Shown: positions 41,296-50,430 of the stretch, one piece after another
How positions within the stretch are numbered: the first letter of the stretch is position 1
How the letters are laid out: each line of letters opens with the position of its first letter
Notes under the pieces: generated by a model
Databases searched by the model: none
Seen by the model: only the letters and a program-made list of their open reading frames with translations
What the model was told of the DNA's origin: nothing
Assembly (NCBI GenBank): GCA_019323015.1
Contig: JAHWHY010000005.1
Location: forward strand, 1-64,000
Reading direction: 5' to 3'
DNA from: Candidatus Woesearchaeota archaeon
Lineage (GTDB): Archaea; Nanobdellota; Nanobdellia; Woesearchaeales; ARS49
Length of the DNA: 64,000 nucleotides
Translations under genes and position numbers: made by a program

Positions 41296-42384
41296 TTGGA
41301 ATTTGATGAAATTGAGCTTGTTTACTCCTTTTTTGGCTTTTTTGAGTTTTGCCTCAAAGTCTTCCATGAATTCTGTCATTAGTTCGCAGGCTTTTTGCTT
41401 GTCTTCTCCGCAGAGTATTTTTCCTGTTTTGCAGTTTTGGAATATCTTGTCTAGTTCTTTGTCATCTTCTATTAAGTGCTGTTTGAACATCTCAAATATC
41501 ATACATTGTTCTGGCTGGCCTCCGATTTTTCTTTGTTCATCTACTGTTTCTCTTCCGCCTGTTTTTGCTCTTTTTAGTTTTTTTGTGACTTCTTTTATGT
41601 CTTCTGGCAGGTCTATGTTTCCGCTTGGCCTTGATTTGGACATCTTGATTGCACCGTCCAGGGATGGTGTGAATTTGTGGTAGATTGAGCTTACTGGCAC
41701 AAATCCGTGTTTTGATTTGACTCTGGATACTACGTCTCTTGCCAGTCTTATGTGCGGGTCTTGGTCTATGCCTATTGGTATGATTCCTGGCATCTTTTTC
41801 TTGAACTGCGGATAAAGAACATCTCCTACTTGCGTGACTGCTGCCATTATTCTTCCAGGGTCTGCATCTCCGTATATTGCTTTGAATTCATTTAATGTTA
41901 TTTTTTTGGCAAATTCATAAGCCATGTTCATTACGTCTTTATTTTCTGATTGGAAGTAGAATATTGTTTTTTCAGGGTCTAGTCCTAGTGCTATGTATGC
42001 TGGTATGTGAAAGTCCATTGCTCTCTGTCTTGCCTGCTCTAGTGTGACGCCTCTTGTTGATGCTGCTTCTAGGTCTGCAACTAAGATGTATGTTTCTGCT
42101 CCATGGTCCTGGAAATATTTGAGGTTTTCAACAACCATTTTGTTGCCAAAGTGTATTTTATCGCCTGTTGGCATTATTCCTGTGAGTGCGTAGAATGGTT
42201 TTTTCTTTTTAATGCAGTCTGCGATTATTTTGAGGTCTCTTCCTGCAAATACTACTCCTCTGCGCATCATCCTGTTTGGCTTGGGGAACATTGAACTATC
42301 AAAAACCTCTAGTCCAAAGTTCTTGACTATTTTCTCATAGTCATCCTCTAGTTCACTTCCCCATGGATCTATTATTTTTGTCAT
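41293..42384 (-). CDS. trpS: Tryptophan-tRNA ligase
   Basis: 363 residues. The archaeal TrpRS start IDPWGSELEDDYEKIV and the HIGH-like KIHFGN (about 74-79) plus KMSKS-loop IKMSKSRPSG (about 242-251) identify it. The archaeal/eukaryal type binds tryptophan in the Rossmann fold, with GDVLYPQF and GIDQDPHIRLARDV segments as expected. It overlaps the upstream RNA-binding gene by 32 bases. Full length. Confidence 0.95.
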   Translation of the reverse strand: MTKIIDPWGSELEDDYEKIVKNFGLEVFDSSMFPKPNRMMRRGVVFAGRDLKIIADCIKKKKPFYALTGIMPTGDKIHFGNKMVVENLKYFQDHGAETYILVADLEAASTRGVTLEQARQRAMDFHIPAYIALGLDPEKTIFYFQSENKDVMNMAYEFAKKITLNEFKAIYGDADPGRIMAAVTQVGDVLYPQFKKKMPGIIPIGIDQDPHIRLARDVVSRVKSKHGFVPVSSIYHKFTPSLDGAIKMSKSRPSGNIDLPEDIKEVTKKLKRAKTGGRETVDEQRKIGGQPEQCMIFEMFKQHLIEDDKELDKIFQNCKTGKILCGEDKQKACELMTEFMEDFEAKLKKAKKGVNKLNFIKFQ

Positions 42385-42850
42385 GCTCTTGTTGTTCTAC
42401 TTGTCCTTTTAATAATTTTTCGATTACCTTGAGTGCTTCCTCCCGTTTGCTTGGGAAGGATGCTATGTGCAGTTTTATGTGGAAGCAGTTGCCGCTGTCT
42501 GTGACTTCATACTTTCCGTTTAGCATTTTTTCTTTGTCTAATCTTATGAAGAAATGTTGGTGCGTATCTAGCCGTGATTCTTCCTGATCAAGCAGCAGTT
42601 CTTTCTGTTCTCTGGTTAATTTATTTAACAATTCCTTGGTAAAGGCATTTGTGTGTCTTGGCTTCTCCAGCTCTATTGTCAATATGACTATCTTTTTTTC
42701 CTCAAATCCTTTGGCAGTTTTTCTTTTGATAGGGATTTTTTCTTTCTCTAGATCTAATGGAATCAGGGATTCTAGGGCTGATTTGATTTCTTCAAGGTTT
42801 TCATCTTCTTTTACAAATACAGAAATAACTGCTTTGTTAAGGATTTTCAT
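42353..42850 (-). CDS. RNA-binding protein of the COG1325 type (predicted exosome-linked)
   Basis: 165 residues. The family pattern is a small alpha/beta domain with HTNAFTKELLNKL near 79-91 and DTHQHFFIRLDKEKMLNGKYEVTDSGNCFHIKLHIASFP near 113-151, where the histidines are conserved. In archaea this family often lies beside exosome or tRNA synthetase genes. The C-terminal basic tail overlaps trpS. Likely binds RNA; no catalytic site is proposed. Confidence 0.8.
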   Translation of the reverse strand: MKILNKAVISVFVKEDENLEEIKSALESLIPLDLEKEKIPIKRKTAKGFEEKKIVILTIELEKPRHTNAFTKELLNKLTREQKELLLDQEESRLDTHQHFFIRLDKEKMLNGKYEVTDSGNCFHIKLHIASFPSKREEALKVIEKLLKGQVEQQEHDKNNRSMGK

Positions 42851-42904
42851 AAACTTCCTAAAAAAAGGTTATATTTATATATGTTTTCGATTTTTTCTGC
42901 CTGT

Positions 42905-43789
42905 ATGAAGCATGCTTTTAAAGTGACGTTGTTTTTAGTGGCCTTATTTCTTGCAGCACAGATTATTGGCCTGGTTATCACTAGCAAATATGTTAATGTT
43001 GAAGCAACAGCAGCTACTGGCGAGCTTTCCTGGAAGCCGCTTCCAAGCATTGCAGGTGTTGGCATTGAGCGCCCAGATATTGCTCCTGAAAAATCCTTCT
43101 TGTATATTCTTGGTGCAATTATTATTGGTACACTCCTTATACTTGCATTGATTAAGTGGGGCAGAATTAATTTGTGGAAGCTCTGGTTTTTTGTTGCAGT
43201 TGTACTCTGTTTGCATGTTGCATTTTCTGCATTTATCTCTGCAAATATCTCTATAATCCTTGCACTTGTCTTGGGAATCTGGAAAGTGTATAAGCCTAAT
43301 ATTTACATTCATAACTTTACTGAATTGTTTATCTACAGTGGCCTTGCTGTGATTTTTGTTCCTGTGATGAATCTTTTTGCTGCTTTTGCTTTGATGATTT
43401 TACTGTCTTTTTATGACATGTATGCTGTCTGGAAGTCAAAGCACATGATTAGCATGGCAAAGTTTCAGACAAAGAGTGGTGTTTTTGCAGGTGTTCTTAT
43501 GCCTTACAAGCTGAAAGCCCAAAAGAAAATTAAGGGCAGGAAAAAAGCAGGCAAAATCAGGACAGCTATTCTTGGCGGAGGAGACATTGGTTTTCCTTTG
43601 ATTTTTACTGGCGTTGTTTTCAAGAGTGTTGGTTTTTATAATGCCTTGATTATTCCTTTTTTTGCTGCAGCTGCTCTGTTGCTTCTTTTGTTTATGGGCA
43701 AGAAAGACAGGTTTTATCCTGCAATGCCTTTCATAAGCGCAGGTTGTTTTGTTGGTTATCTTGTTATTTTGCTTATTTCTTTGATTTAG
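42905..43789 (+). CDS. Presenilin/signal-peptide-peptidase family aspartyl protease (A22)
   Basis: 294 residues from the ATG at 42905. A further ATG at 42881 lies only about 10 bases after the TATA-like stretch, so it probably precedes the transcript start. About nine transmembrane helices. The catalytic aspartates are in FYDMYAVW (about 169-176) and GGGDIGFP (about 223-230), the YD and GxGD motifs; the PAL motif appears as AMPF. These proteases cut transmembrane helices, often remnant signal peptides. Together with SecDF and the M50 protease it suggests active membrane-protein turnover. Confidence 0.9.
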   Translation: MKHAFKVTLFLVALFLAAQIIGLVITSKYVNVEATAATGELSWKPLPSIAGVGIERPDIAPEKSFLYILGAIIIGTLLILALIKWGRINLWKLWFFVAVVLCLHVAFSAFISANISIILALVLGIWKVYKPNIYIHNFTELFIYSGLAVIFVPVMNLFAAFALMILLSFYDMYAVWKSKHMISMAKFQTKSGVFAGVLMPYKLKAQKKIKGRKKAGKIRTAILGGGDIGFPLIFTGVVFKSVGFYNALIIPFFAAAALLLLLFMGKKDRFYPAMPFISAGCFVGYLVILLISLI

Positions 43790-43829
43790 TTGAGAAAGTT
43801 TTTTATAAGCAGCTAAGATATTTTGTTTC

Positions 43830-44687
43830 ATGTTTTGGTTTTTTGCTGCATTAATTGCAACGCTTGCAAGGACAGGGACGCATATTGTTAACAAAAGAAT
43901 TCTGCAGAAAGCTAGGTCTGTTACTCTTGTTACTGCTACTACTTTTTTTATTTGTCTTGTGTATCTGCCTGTCTTTATTTATTCTGTTGTCAAAGAGCCT
44001 GTGATTACCGCGTATCCCCTTGCATTTGTTGGTGTTGCAGCATCTGCTTTATTGAATGCTGTTGCTATTGTTATGCTCATGCAGGGCTTGAAGTTTGGGG
44101 ATATGTCTATTGCTGTTCCTTTGCGAAACCTTGTGCCTCTTTTTGCTTTGATTTGGGCAGTGGCTTTTCTTCATGAAACTGTAACTCCTTTGGTGGTTAT
44201 TGCTACTTTCTTGATTGTTCTTGGAGCTATGCTTCTGCATATTAAGAAAGGTTTTAAGCTTGCATTAAGAAGAAAAGCTTCTTTATTTGCGCTTTCTGCT
44301 GCTGTTTTGTACTCTTTTGCGCTTATTGCAGACAAATTTGTGCTTAATCACATTAAGCCTGTTAATTATACTTTTTTAGTGTACTTGACTACTCTTGTAT
44401 TTCTTTTATTGTTTAATGTAATCATAAGAAATCTAAAAAATGTGCAGGCAATCTTGAGGAATAACTGGAAGCCTATTGTATTGGTTGCTGTGTTAGCTAA
44501 TCTTGGGTCTTTTTTTACTTTTACAGCAATATCTTTGACTGATGTTACAAAAATTGCCCCTGTTTTGAGAATGGAGGTATTGTTTAGTGTTGTTGCAGGA
44601 GGATTGTTTTTCAAGGAAAAGAACATGTTGTTTAAGATACTTGGCGCAGGTCTGTTGATTGCAGGTATTTTAATGATAGTCCTTTAA
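43830..44687 (+). CDS. DMT-superfamily (EamA) transporter
   Basis: 285 residues with about ten transmembrane helices in two EamA repeats. The repeats show MQGLKFGDMSIAVPLRNLVPLFALIWA near 75-101 and SLTDVTKIAPVLRMEVLFSVVAGG near 229-252. A TATA box (about 43798-43810) precedes the ATG by about 25 bases, so the message is probably leaderless. It is transcribed toward the metallo-beta-lactamase gene with an 18-base convergent overlap. Substrate is unknown; drug/metabolite export is usual. Confidence 0.87.
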   Translation: MFWFFAALIATLARTGTHIVNKRILQKARSVTLVTATTFFICLVYLPVFIYSVVKEPVITAYPLAFVGVAASALLNAVAIVMLMQGLKFGDMSIAVPLRNLVPLFALIWAVAFLHETVTPLVVIATFLIVLGAMLLHIKKGFKLALRRKASLFALSAAVLYSFALIADKFVLNHIKPVNYTFLVYLTTLVFLLLFNVIIRNLKNVQAILRNNWKPIVLVAVLANLGSFFTFTAISLTDVTKIAPVLRMEVLFSVVAGGLFFKEKNMLFKILGAGLLIAGILMIVL

Positions 44688-45497
44688 TTCTTTTTTTTTA
44701 GAATAAAGATTCAATGTTTTCTGTTTTAAATCTGCTGAGTAAGATATTGGGTCTATTGTCATGCCGTCTTCTGCTGCAATGACTTGTGCTCCTGTTTGTT
44801 TTTGTATCTCTCTTGCTTCGTATATGGGGTTTATGTTTAATAGCTTGTTTCCAAAGTGTGTCAATACAGCTAGTTTTGGTTTTGCTTTGTTTATTATCTT
44901 TATTACATCGTCGCTGCTTAGTGTTTTTGGTTTTTTTGTGTCAAATGGATATGTGTGATTTAGTATTAAGATATCTGACTTGCTGTACTGCTCAATCAGC
45001 TCTTTTTTGTATGCTGTATCTGAGGAATAACTTAAGACGAATTTTGGTGTGAACATCTTGAATCCTACTGTGTCTGGGTCTGTATGGTCTGTTTCTAATC
45101 CGCGGATTTCTATGTTTTCTATTGCTATTTTTTTGTCTGGTTTTGCAGGAAGTATTTTTTCTACGCAGTTTCTGTGGAATTCTGTCAAAAATCCTGATTT
45201 CAAGAAAGATTCGCTTGCTACCAAAACTCCGTGTTTGTCTATTCCATTGAGTGTCATTGCTGCTATTAGTGCATTTACGTCATTGCAGTGCCCTAAATGC
45301 GAGTGGCTCACGAATATTGCTGTGTGGTCCCGCACATTTATGCCGTGTCTTGCTGCCTGCACTAGTGCGCCTGGCCCTGGATCTATGTGGAATTGGCAGT
45401 CATCTACCTGTATTATTATGCCTCCTGATGCTCTTGCCTGCTTGCTTGTAACTGCTATATCTCCTCCTGTGCCCAGAAATAAGATTTTAGCTTCCAT
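44670..45497 (-). CDS. Metallo-beta-lactamase-fold hydrolase with an altered metal motif
   Basis: 275 residues from the ATG at 45497; the longer frame reaches toward the SRP RNA promoter and is rejected. The fold is clear from LFLGTGGD at the start and SHSHLGHCND at 64-73. The HxHxDH motif reads HSHLGH, with Gly69 in place of the second-site Asp. Later ligands look present (ETDHTDPDTVG, SYSSDTAY, LNHTYP, THFGNKL). It may bind one metal or be a non-RNase relative. It is divergent from SRP RNA. Confidence 0.8.
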   Translation of the reverse strand: MEAKILFLGTGGDIAVTSKQARASGGIIIQVDDCQFHIDPGPGALVQAARHGINVRDHTAIFVSHSHLGHCNDVNALIAAMTLNGIDKHGVLVASESFLKSGFLTEFHRNCVEKILPAKPDKKIAIENIEIRGLETDHTDPDTVGFKMFTPKFVLSYSSDTAYKKELIEQYSKSDILILNHTYPFDTKKPKTLSSDDVIKIINKAKPKLAVLTHFGNKLLNINPIYEAREIQKQTGAQVIAAEDGMTIDPISYSADLKQKTLNLYSKKKELKDYH

Positions 45498-45556
45498 GAA
45501 TATTTGGTGGGCCTGCTTGTTAATATGGATTTCTATACTGGAAACGATACGAAATC

Positions 45557-45564
45557 TTTTTAAA
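45557..45564 (+). promoter_or_regulatory. TATA box of SRP RNA
   Basis: TTTTTAAA preceded by GAAATC. The SRP RNA 5' stem starts 23 bases after the box. Confidence 0.65.
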
Positions 45565-45586
45565 CCCCACATAGCTAGAATCATCT

Positions 45587-45858
45587 GGGCAGGCTATACC
45601 GGGAGGTTAGCCGTCTCTTGTAACAGTAAATCGGCTTTATGACTGGGTTATGCATCAGGTGAGGCATAGCGCAGGCTTGTAGGTCTTGGACTCTACTGTG
45701 AGATTCTGTCCTGCAGGATTGCTGCTGTAGGAATCGCGTCAGGTCCGGAAGGAAGCAGCGCTAACTATTGTTGTCAATGCTTGGAGGGTAGCGGAATTGA
45801 GGAAAGCTCAAGGTTAAGCTTACGGGTTTGTTTTGTGTCGATCCTTTTGTGCCTGCCC
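45587..45858 (+). ncRNA. ffs: Signal recognition particle RNA (7S/SRP RNA)
   Basis: About 272 bases. The ends pair as GGGCAGGC (45587-45594)/GCCTGCCC (45851-45858), forming helix 1 of archaeal SRP RNA. The Alu region has the TGTAAC motif, and helix 8 carries the conserved GTCCGGAAGGAAGCAGC with the GNRA-type GGAA loop that binds SRP54. It is a full-length archaeal type. Own TATA box upstream. Confidence 0.95.
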
Positions 45859-45919
45859 ACTTTCTCTTTAGTAAGATTTATTAAGAACAGGACATCTCTT
45901 ATGGAATAGGGTGGTTTTA

Positions 45920-46480
45920 ATGAACCTCAATAGGGTAGATGTTCAGCATAAAAGAAGGATTGTTAATGTTGATGGTAACTTGGTTCTTTCCCAGATTTTA
46001 GACGGCAGGGAAGAGTATGTTACAGAAATCCATGCAAGGACAGAGATGTTTTCAAAGCCAGAAATAAGGGATATTTTTCTTTATGAGGAGGGTAGCTTAA
46101 ATGGTTTTGATGCGCGCATTTCTCAAAGAGTTTTTGTTGTTGGCAGGATTGAGCGAGAGCCAGATAGTTCTTTAGTTAGTATAACTCTTGATTCTGATTT
46201 TAAAAAAAAGTATGCAGCTGCGCAGAATGAATATGCTGGCAAAAAAGATGACGCCTTGCCAAAGCCAAGTATTATGCTGCATGCAAAAGCTAAAGGCGAC
46301 ACTCTTGAGCTTCATGTAAAGAATCTTGCTAAGGAAGATGTTGTTCCTTTGCATAAGGATGACATCATAGTCTACCGCGAGGGCATTTTGACTGTTGAGG
46401 ATGCTTCTGGTGAAGAAACTCATGAGTCTTTTGGTGTTTATGCTCTTAAGTCTGAGAAAGATTCTTTAGTCCTGGATTAA
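45920..46480 (+). CDS. Protein of unknown function
   Basis: 186 residues from the ATG at 45920, chosen because a GGGTGGT site is 5 bases upstream; a GTG at 45911 overlaps that site. Predicted mixed beta/alpha, soluble, acidic, no cysteines, no recognisable motif. The second half has a regular beta pattern (IMLHAKAKGDTLELHVKNL, VPLHKDDIIVYREGILTV). The stop overlaps the convergent LeuRS gene. Nothing in context suggests a role. Confidence 0.7.
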   Translation: MNLNRVDVQHKRRIVNVDGNLVLSQILDGREEYVTEIHARTEMFSKPEIRDIFLYEEGSLNGFDARISQRVFVVGRIEREPDSSLVSITLDSDFKKKYAAAQNEYAGKKDDALPKPSIMLHAKAKGDTLELHVKNLAKEDVVPLHKDDIIVYREGILTVEDASGEETHESFGVYALKSEKDSLVLD

Positions 46481-49137
46481 TCAACTAATATTGCTGGTTT
46501 TCCAGGCATTGCTTGTTTTGCTTTTGCTTCTTTTGATTTTTCTTCTGGGATGATTTCTAGTTTTGCTTTGAATTGTTCGCTTATGTCTTTTTCTGCATTT
46601 TTGATGTTTTGTGCCTCTTCTTTTTGGTTTAATATAACTTTAGGGATTCTTGCGGGGTTCTTTATTAGTTTTGGAACCATCTTGCTTATCTCTCCGCTGT
46701 ATTTCTTTAGGTCTGTTGCCATTAATGTTTTAAGTATCTCTCCAACATTTCTTGTTTTTTCCATTTGTTTCTTTAGTTCTTTGAAGAACTTGTATTTCCA
46801 CTGTGCAGCTGTTATGAATGTTATTTTCTTTAGTTCTTCTTTTCCTGTTAATTCCTGCACTTGTCTTATGTCTGATAGTATTTGGTGTATTGCTTCTTCT
46901 TTTTGTTCTGCTGTTTCATCTATTTTTTTAGGATCAAACTTCGGCCATTTTGCCAGTGAAAGAAAATCTTTGTTTCCTAGTTTTTCCCATAACTCCTCTG
47001 TTATGTGTGGACAGAATGGGTGAAATAATTTCAAGAAGGATTCTAGTGTATCTTTGCTGACTTCCTGTTCAAATGAGTCAAATAATTCTCTTATCTTTAT
47101 TACAGCAAGGTTGTATTTGAAGTTCTCGATATCCTCTGTAACTCCTTTTATTGCTTTATGGAGTTTGCTCTCTGTTTTTTTGCTTGATTTTCCTATTTTG
47201 ACTGTCTCAAAGTAGTTCATGACTTTTTTCATGAATCTTGAGCTTCCTTCTACTCCTGCTGCACTCCATTCAAGGTCTTTGTCTGGTGAAGCTATAGAAA
47301 CTAGAAAGAATCGCGCAGTGTCTATGCCGTATTTTTCAGATACTGTTTCTGGAAGCACGACATTTCCTCTTGATTTGCTCATTACATGGCCGTCTTCTCC
47401 GTGAAGCATGCCTTGGTTGAATAATCTCTTGAATGGTTCATCTACTTTGACAAACTTCATGTCTCTTAGTGCTTTTGTAAAGAATCTTGCGTAGATTAAG
47501 TGCATGCAGGCGTGTTCTGCTCCGCCGATGTATTGGTCTACTGGCATCCAGTAGTCTGCATTTTTCTTCTTGAACGGCTCTTTTGTATTTTTTGGATCAG
47601 TATATCTTAAGAAGTACCAGCTTGAGTCAAAGAAGGTATCCATTGTATCTGTCTCTCTTTTTGCCTCTGCTTTGCACTTTGGACATTTAACATCCACAAA
47701 TTCTTTGCTTGATTCAAGAGGGTTTCCTGCTCCAAATGTTACTTTTTCAGGAAGTTTTACAGGAAGTTCTTTCTCTGGGACAGGAACTAATCCGCATTTC
47801 TTGCAGTGCACTATTGGTATTGGTGTTCCCCAGTATCTCTGTCTGGATACTAGCCAGTCTTTTAGTTTGTAGTTTACTGTTCTTTTTCCCCATTTTTTTT
47901 TCTCTGCAAATTTTCCTATTTCTTCTATTGCGTCTCTGTTGTTCATGCCGTTAAAGTCTTCAGAGTTTACAAGTTTGCCGTCTCCTTCATATGCCCTGTT
48001 CATCTTTTCTACATCTAATTCGTAAGATGGCGGAGAAATTACTACTTTCAATGGCAGTTTGTATTTTTTTGCAAACTCAAAGTCTCTTTGGTCATGCACT
48101 GGCACAGCCATCACTGCCCCTGTTCCATAATCATATAGTGCATAATCTGCAACCCATAATGGGCATTTGTCGCCGGTAAATGGATTGATAAAGTATTTTC
48201 CAAGGAAAACACCGTTTTTTTCTTTTCCTTCTGCTGTTCTTTCGATTATGCTTTGTTTTTCTACTTTTTTGATAAAGTCTTTTACTTCTTTTTCATATTT
48301 TGTTCCTTTTGTCCATTCTATTACTTTTGGGTGCTCTGCTGCAAGCACTAAGTATGTTATTCCATAGCTTGTGTCTGGTCTTGTTGTGAAGGTTTCTATT
48401 TCATCTATTTTTTTGCCTTTTTCGTCAACTACATCAAATTTTAGTGTTGCACCGTAGCTTTTCCCTATCCAGTTTTCCTGCATTATCTTTATTCTTTCTG
48501 GCCAATCCAGTCCAGGAATTTTGTCAAGTAGTTCATCTGCATATGCTGTTGTTTTTATGAACCATTGCTCTAGGAATTTTTTCTCTACCTCTGTATCTTT
48601 GTGTCTCCAGCACCTTCCATCATGCACTTGTTCATTTGCAAGTACTGTATTGCACTCTGGGCACCAATTAACAGGTGCTTCTTTTCTGTAGACTAGTCCT
48701 TTTTCCAGGAATTTTAAGAAGAAGTATTGATTCCATTTGTAGTATTCTGGCTGGCAGGTCGATATCATCCTGTTCCAGTCATAGCTTAATCCAAGGCTTT
48801 TTTGTTGTTTTATGAAGTTATTTATTGCTTTTGTTGTGAATTCTTTTGGTGTTGTTTTTGCTTTTATTGCTGCGTTTTCTGCAGGTAACCCGAAAGAGTC
48901 ATACCCCATTGGATAAAGAACATTAAAGTTGTTCATTCTCTTGAATCTTGTATATACATCTCCTATGATGTAATTGAATGCATGGCCCATGTGCAGCCCT
49001 GAGCCAGATGGGTATGGAAACATCTCTAAGACATAGTATTTTTTCTTTTTTGGATCTTCTTTTACATCGAAGATTTTTGCCTCTGCCCATTTCTTCTGCC
49101 ATTTCTTGCTTATTTTGTTGAAATCAAATTTTTCCAT
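46477..49137 (-). CDS. leuS: Leucine-tRNA ligase, bacterial type
   Basis: 886 residues from the ATG at 49137 (a GTG one codon earlier is less likely). The catalytic motifs are bacterial: MFPYPSGSGLHMGHAFNYIIGDV, MGYDSFGLPAENAAIK, the editing domain TRPDTSYG, the zinc cluster CPEC...C with a second HCKKCG, SRQRYWGTPIPIVHC, and VMSKSRGNV. Archaeal LeuRS enzymes normally have a different N-terminus and CP1 position. The C-terminus has an unusual lysine-rich tail. It probably arrived by transfer from a bacterium and replaced the archaeal enzyme. Confidence 0.95.
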   Translation of the reverse strand: MEKFDFNKISKKWQKKWAEAKIFDVKEDPKKKKYYVLEMFPYPSGSGLHMGHAFNYIIGDVYTRFKRMNNFNVLYPMGYDSFGLPAENAAIKAKTTPKEFTTKAINNFIKQQKSLGLSYDWNRMISTCQPEYYKWNQYFFLKFLEKGLVYRKEAPVNWCPECNTVLANEQVHDGRCWRHKDTEVEKKFLEQWFIKTTAYADELLDKIPGLDWPERIKIMQENWIGKSYGATLKFDVVDEKGKKIDEIETFTTRPDTSYGITYLVLAAEHPKVIEWTKGTKYEKEVKDFIKKVEKQSIIERTAEGKEKNGVFLGKYFINPFTGDKCPLWVADYALYDYGTGAVMAVPVHDQRDFEFAKKYKLPLKVVISPPSYELDVEKMNRAYEGDGKLVNSEDFNGMNNRDAIEEIGKFAEKKKWGKRTVNYKLKDWLVSRQRYWGTPIPIVHCKKCGLVPVPEKELPVKLPEKVTFGAGNPLESSKEFVDVKCPKCKAEAKRETDTMDTFFDSSWYFLRYTDPKNTKEPFKKKNADYWMPVDQYIGGAEHACMHLIYARFFTKALRDMKFVKVDEPFKRLFNQGMLHGEDGHVMSKSRGNVVLPETVSEKYGIDTARFFLVSIASPDKDLEWSAAGVEGSSRFMKKVMNYFETVKIGKSSKKTESKLHKAIKGVTEDIENFKYNLAVIKIRELFDSFEQEVSKDTLESFLKLFHPFCPHITEELWEKLGNKDFLSLAKWPKFDPKKIDETAEQKEEAIHQILSDIRQVQELTGKEELKKITFITAAQWKYKFFKELKKQMEKTRNVGEILKTLMATDLKKYSGEISKMVPKLIKNPARIPKVILNQKEEAQNIKNAEKDISEQFKAKLEIIPEEKSKEAKAKQAMPGKPAILVD

Positions 49138-49219
49138 CACTCAGGAGAATATGAGGTTATTTTAAAAATCTTTCTGATTAAGGAACTTTTTTATAATATT
49201 TGTTGTTTATTCTCATAAA

Positions 49220-50218
49220 ATGCAGATTTTGGCATTGTATTTGAAGGAATACATTGAAAAGAGGGTTAAAGGGAAAAAACAGGTTATTGCCTGTATGCCT
49301 GGAACTGACAGGTCTATCTGTCAGGCTCTGGAATTAAAGGGGCATAAAGTAACAAGGTTGCCTTACACTCCTGGAAAATCTATCAAGTTAGATAAAAAGT
49401 ATGATGTTATCTTTAATTTATGTGATGGTCTTGAGGATGATCTTGATTTTGTTGAGTTTCAGGTTTTGAAGGATATTGAAAAAACAAGGATTCCTTTCAC
49501 TGGCAATTCTTTAAACACTATCAGATTATGCAATGATAAAAGAAAGATAAAGCAGGTTCTTTTGAAAAAAAATATTCTTACTCCGAATTTTCAAGTTTTC
49601 AAGTCTGATAAACAAAAACTTCGTTCTGATATGAAGTTTCCTTTAATCATTAAGCCTGTTTGTGCAGACGCTGCTGTTGGTATCTATGCTGATTCTGTTG
49701 TTAATACTGAAAAACAGCTTAGGCAGAGAGTTAAGCGGGTTTTAGTGCGTCATAAACAGCCTGCTGCTCTTGTTTCTGAGTATATTGCGGGCAGGGACTT
49801 GACTATTCCTGTTATGGGTAATAAGAAAATTAAGGTTCTTGATCCTACTGAATTAAAATATATCCGGTCGTTTAAGAATAAGCCGAATATTCTTTCTTAT
49901 GCTGCTAAGTGGCATAAAGGCAGGCCTGTTTACAAGGATAGCATAACATTAGTCAAGAATGCAAAGAAAAGATTTTCTAAGGAAGAGATGAAAAAGATTA
50001 AGTTTGCTGCTAAAGCAACGTATGCAGCTGTTGGTTGCTCTGGTTATGCAACTGTTGATGCAAGATTAGATGAGAAAGGGAATGTTTATGTCATTGAGAT
50101 TAATCCTAATTGCTGGATTGGCCCTAAATCTGATACTGCTTTGACACTTCAGAAAAATTATAATGTGGATTATCCTGGCATGATTGATAAAATAGTTAAA
50201 ATAGCAAAAGAAAGATAA
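49220..50218 (+). CDS. ATP-grasp ligase (D-Ala-D-Ala ligase fold)
   Basis: 332 residues. The fold is visible from an N-terminal Rossmann-like half, FPLIIKPVCADAAVGI near 139-154 (ATP-binding lysine and glycine loop), VSEYIAGRDLTIPV near 185-198 and the metal motif EINPNCWIG near 293-301. DVIFNLCDGLEDD near 63-75 and TGNSLNTIRLCNDK near 93-106 match D-alanine-D-alanine ligase. Archaea of this type lack peptidoglycan, so the true substrate is likely another amino acid or small peptide. It starts 80 bases from the divergent leuS. Confidence 0.83.
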   Translation: MQILALYLKEYIEKRVKGKKQVIACMPGTDRSICQALELKGHKVTRLPYTPGKSIKLDKKYDVIFNLCDGLEDDLDFVEFQVLKDIEKTRIPFTGNSLNTIRLCNDKRKIKQVLLKKNILTPNFQVFKSDKQKLRSDMKFPLIIKPVCADAAVGIYADSVVNTEKQLRQRVKRVLVRHKQPAALVSEYIAGRDLTIPVMGNKKIKVLDPTELKYIRSFKNKPNILSYAAKWHKGRPVYKDSITLVKNAKKRFSKEEMKKIKFAAKATYAAVGCSGYATVDARLDEKGNVYVIEINPNCWIGPKSDTALTLQKNYNVDYPGMIDKIVKIAKER

Positions 50219-50222
50219 AAAT

Positions 50223-50420
50223 TTAAGATTTCTTGAATTTTGCTGATGTGTCTATTAAGTCTACATGGCCCATCATTATTGCTTTGCAGCAGTATCTTTC
50301 CAGGCCAAGGTCTTCCATGACGTCTTTTCTGTTTTCCCCTTTTTCTATTCTTGTCTTGAATTCTTCCCATAGCTGTCCTATCGGTTTCCCGCAGCTCCAG
50401 CATCTTATTGGTATTATCAT
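50223..50420 (-). CDS. rpoN: DNA-directed RNA polymerase subunit N
   Basis: 65 residues from the ATG at 50420, which has a GGTGAGG site; the longer frame to 50471 is rejected. The zinc-binding pattern CWSCGKPIG and RYCCKAIMMGHVDLID is that of Rpo10. It sits at the end of the conserved rps13-rps4-rps11-rpoD-tRNA-L18e-L13-S9-rpoN cluster. Full length. Confidence 0.97.
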   Translation of the reverse strand: MIIPIRCWSCGKPIGQLWEEFKTRIEKGENRKDVMEDLGLERYCCKAIMMGHVDLIDTSAKFKKS

Positions 50421-50430
50421 TTTTGTTTCC

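Noticed and set aside
43436..43894. Minus-strand frame across the presenilin gene
   Set aside because: It is a shadow of the plus-strand protease, with biased codons and no motif.
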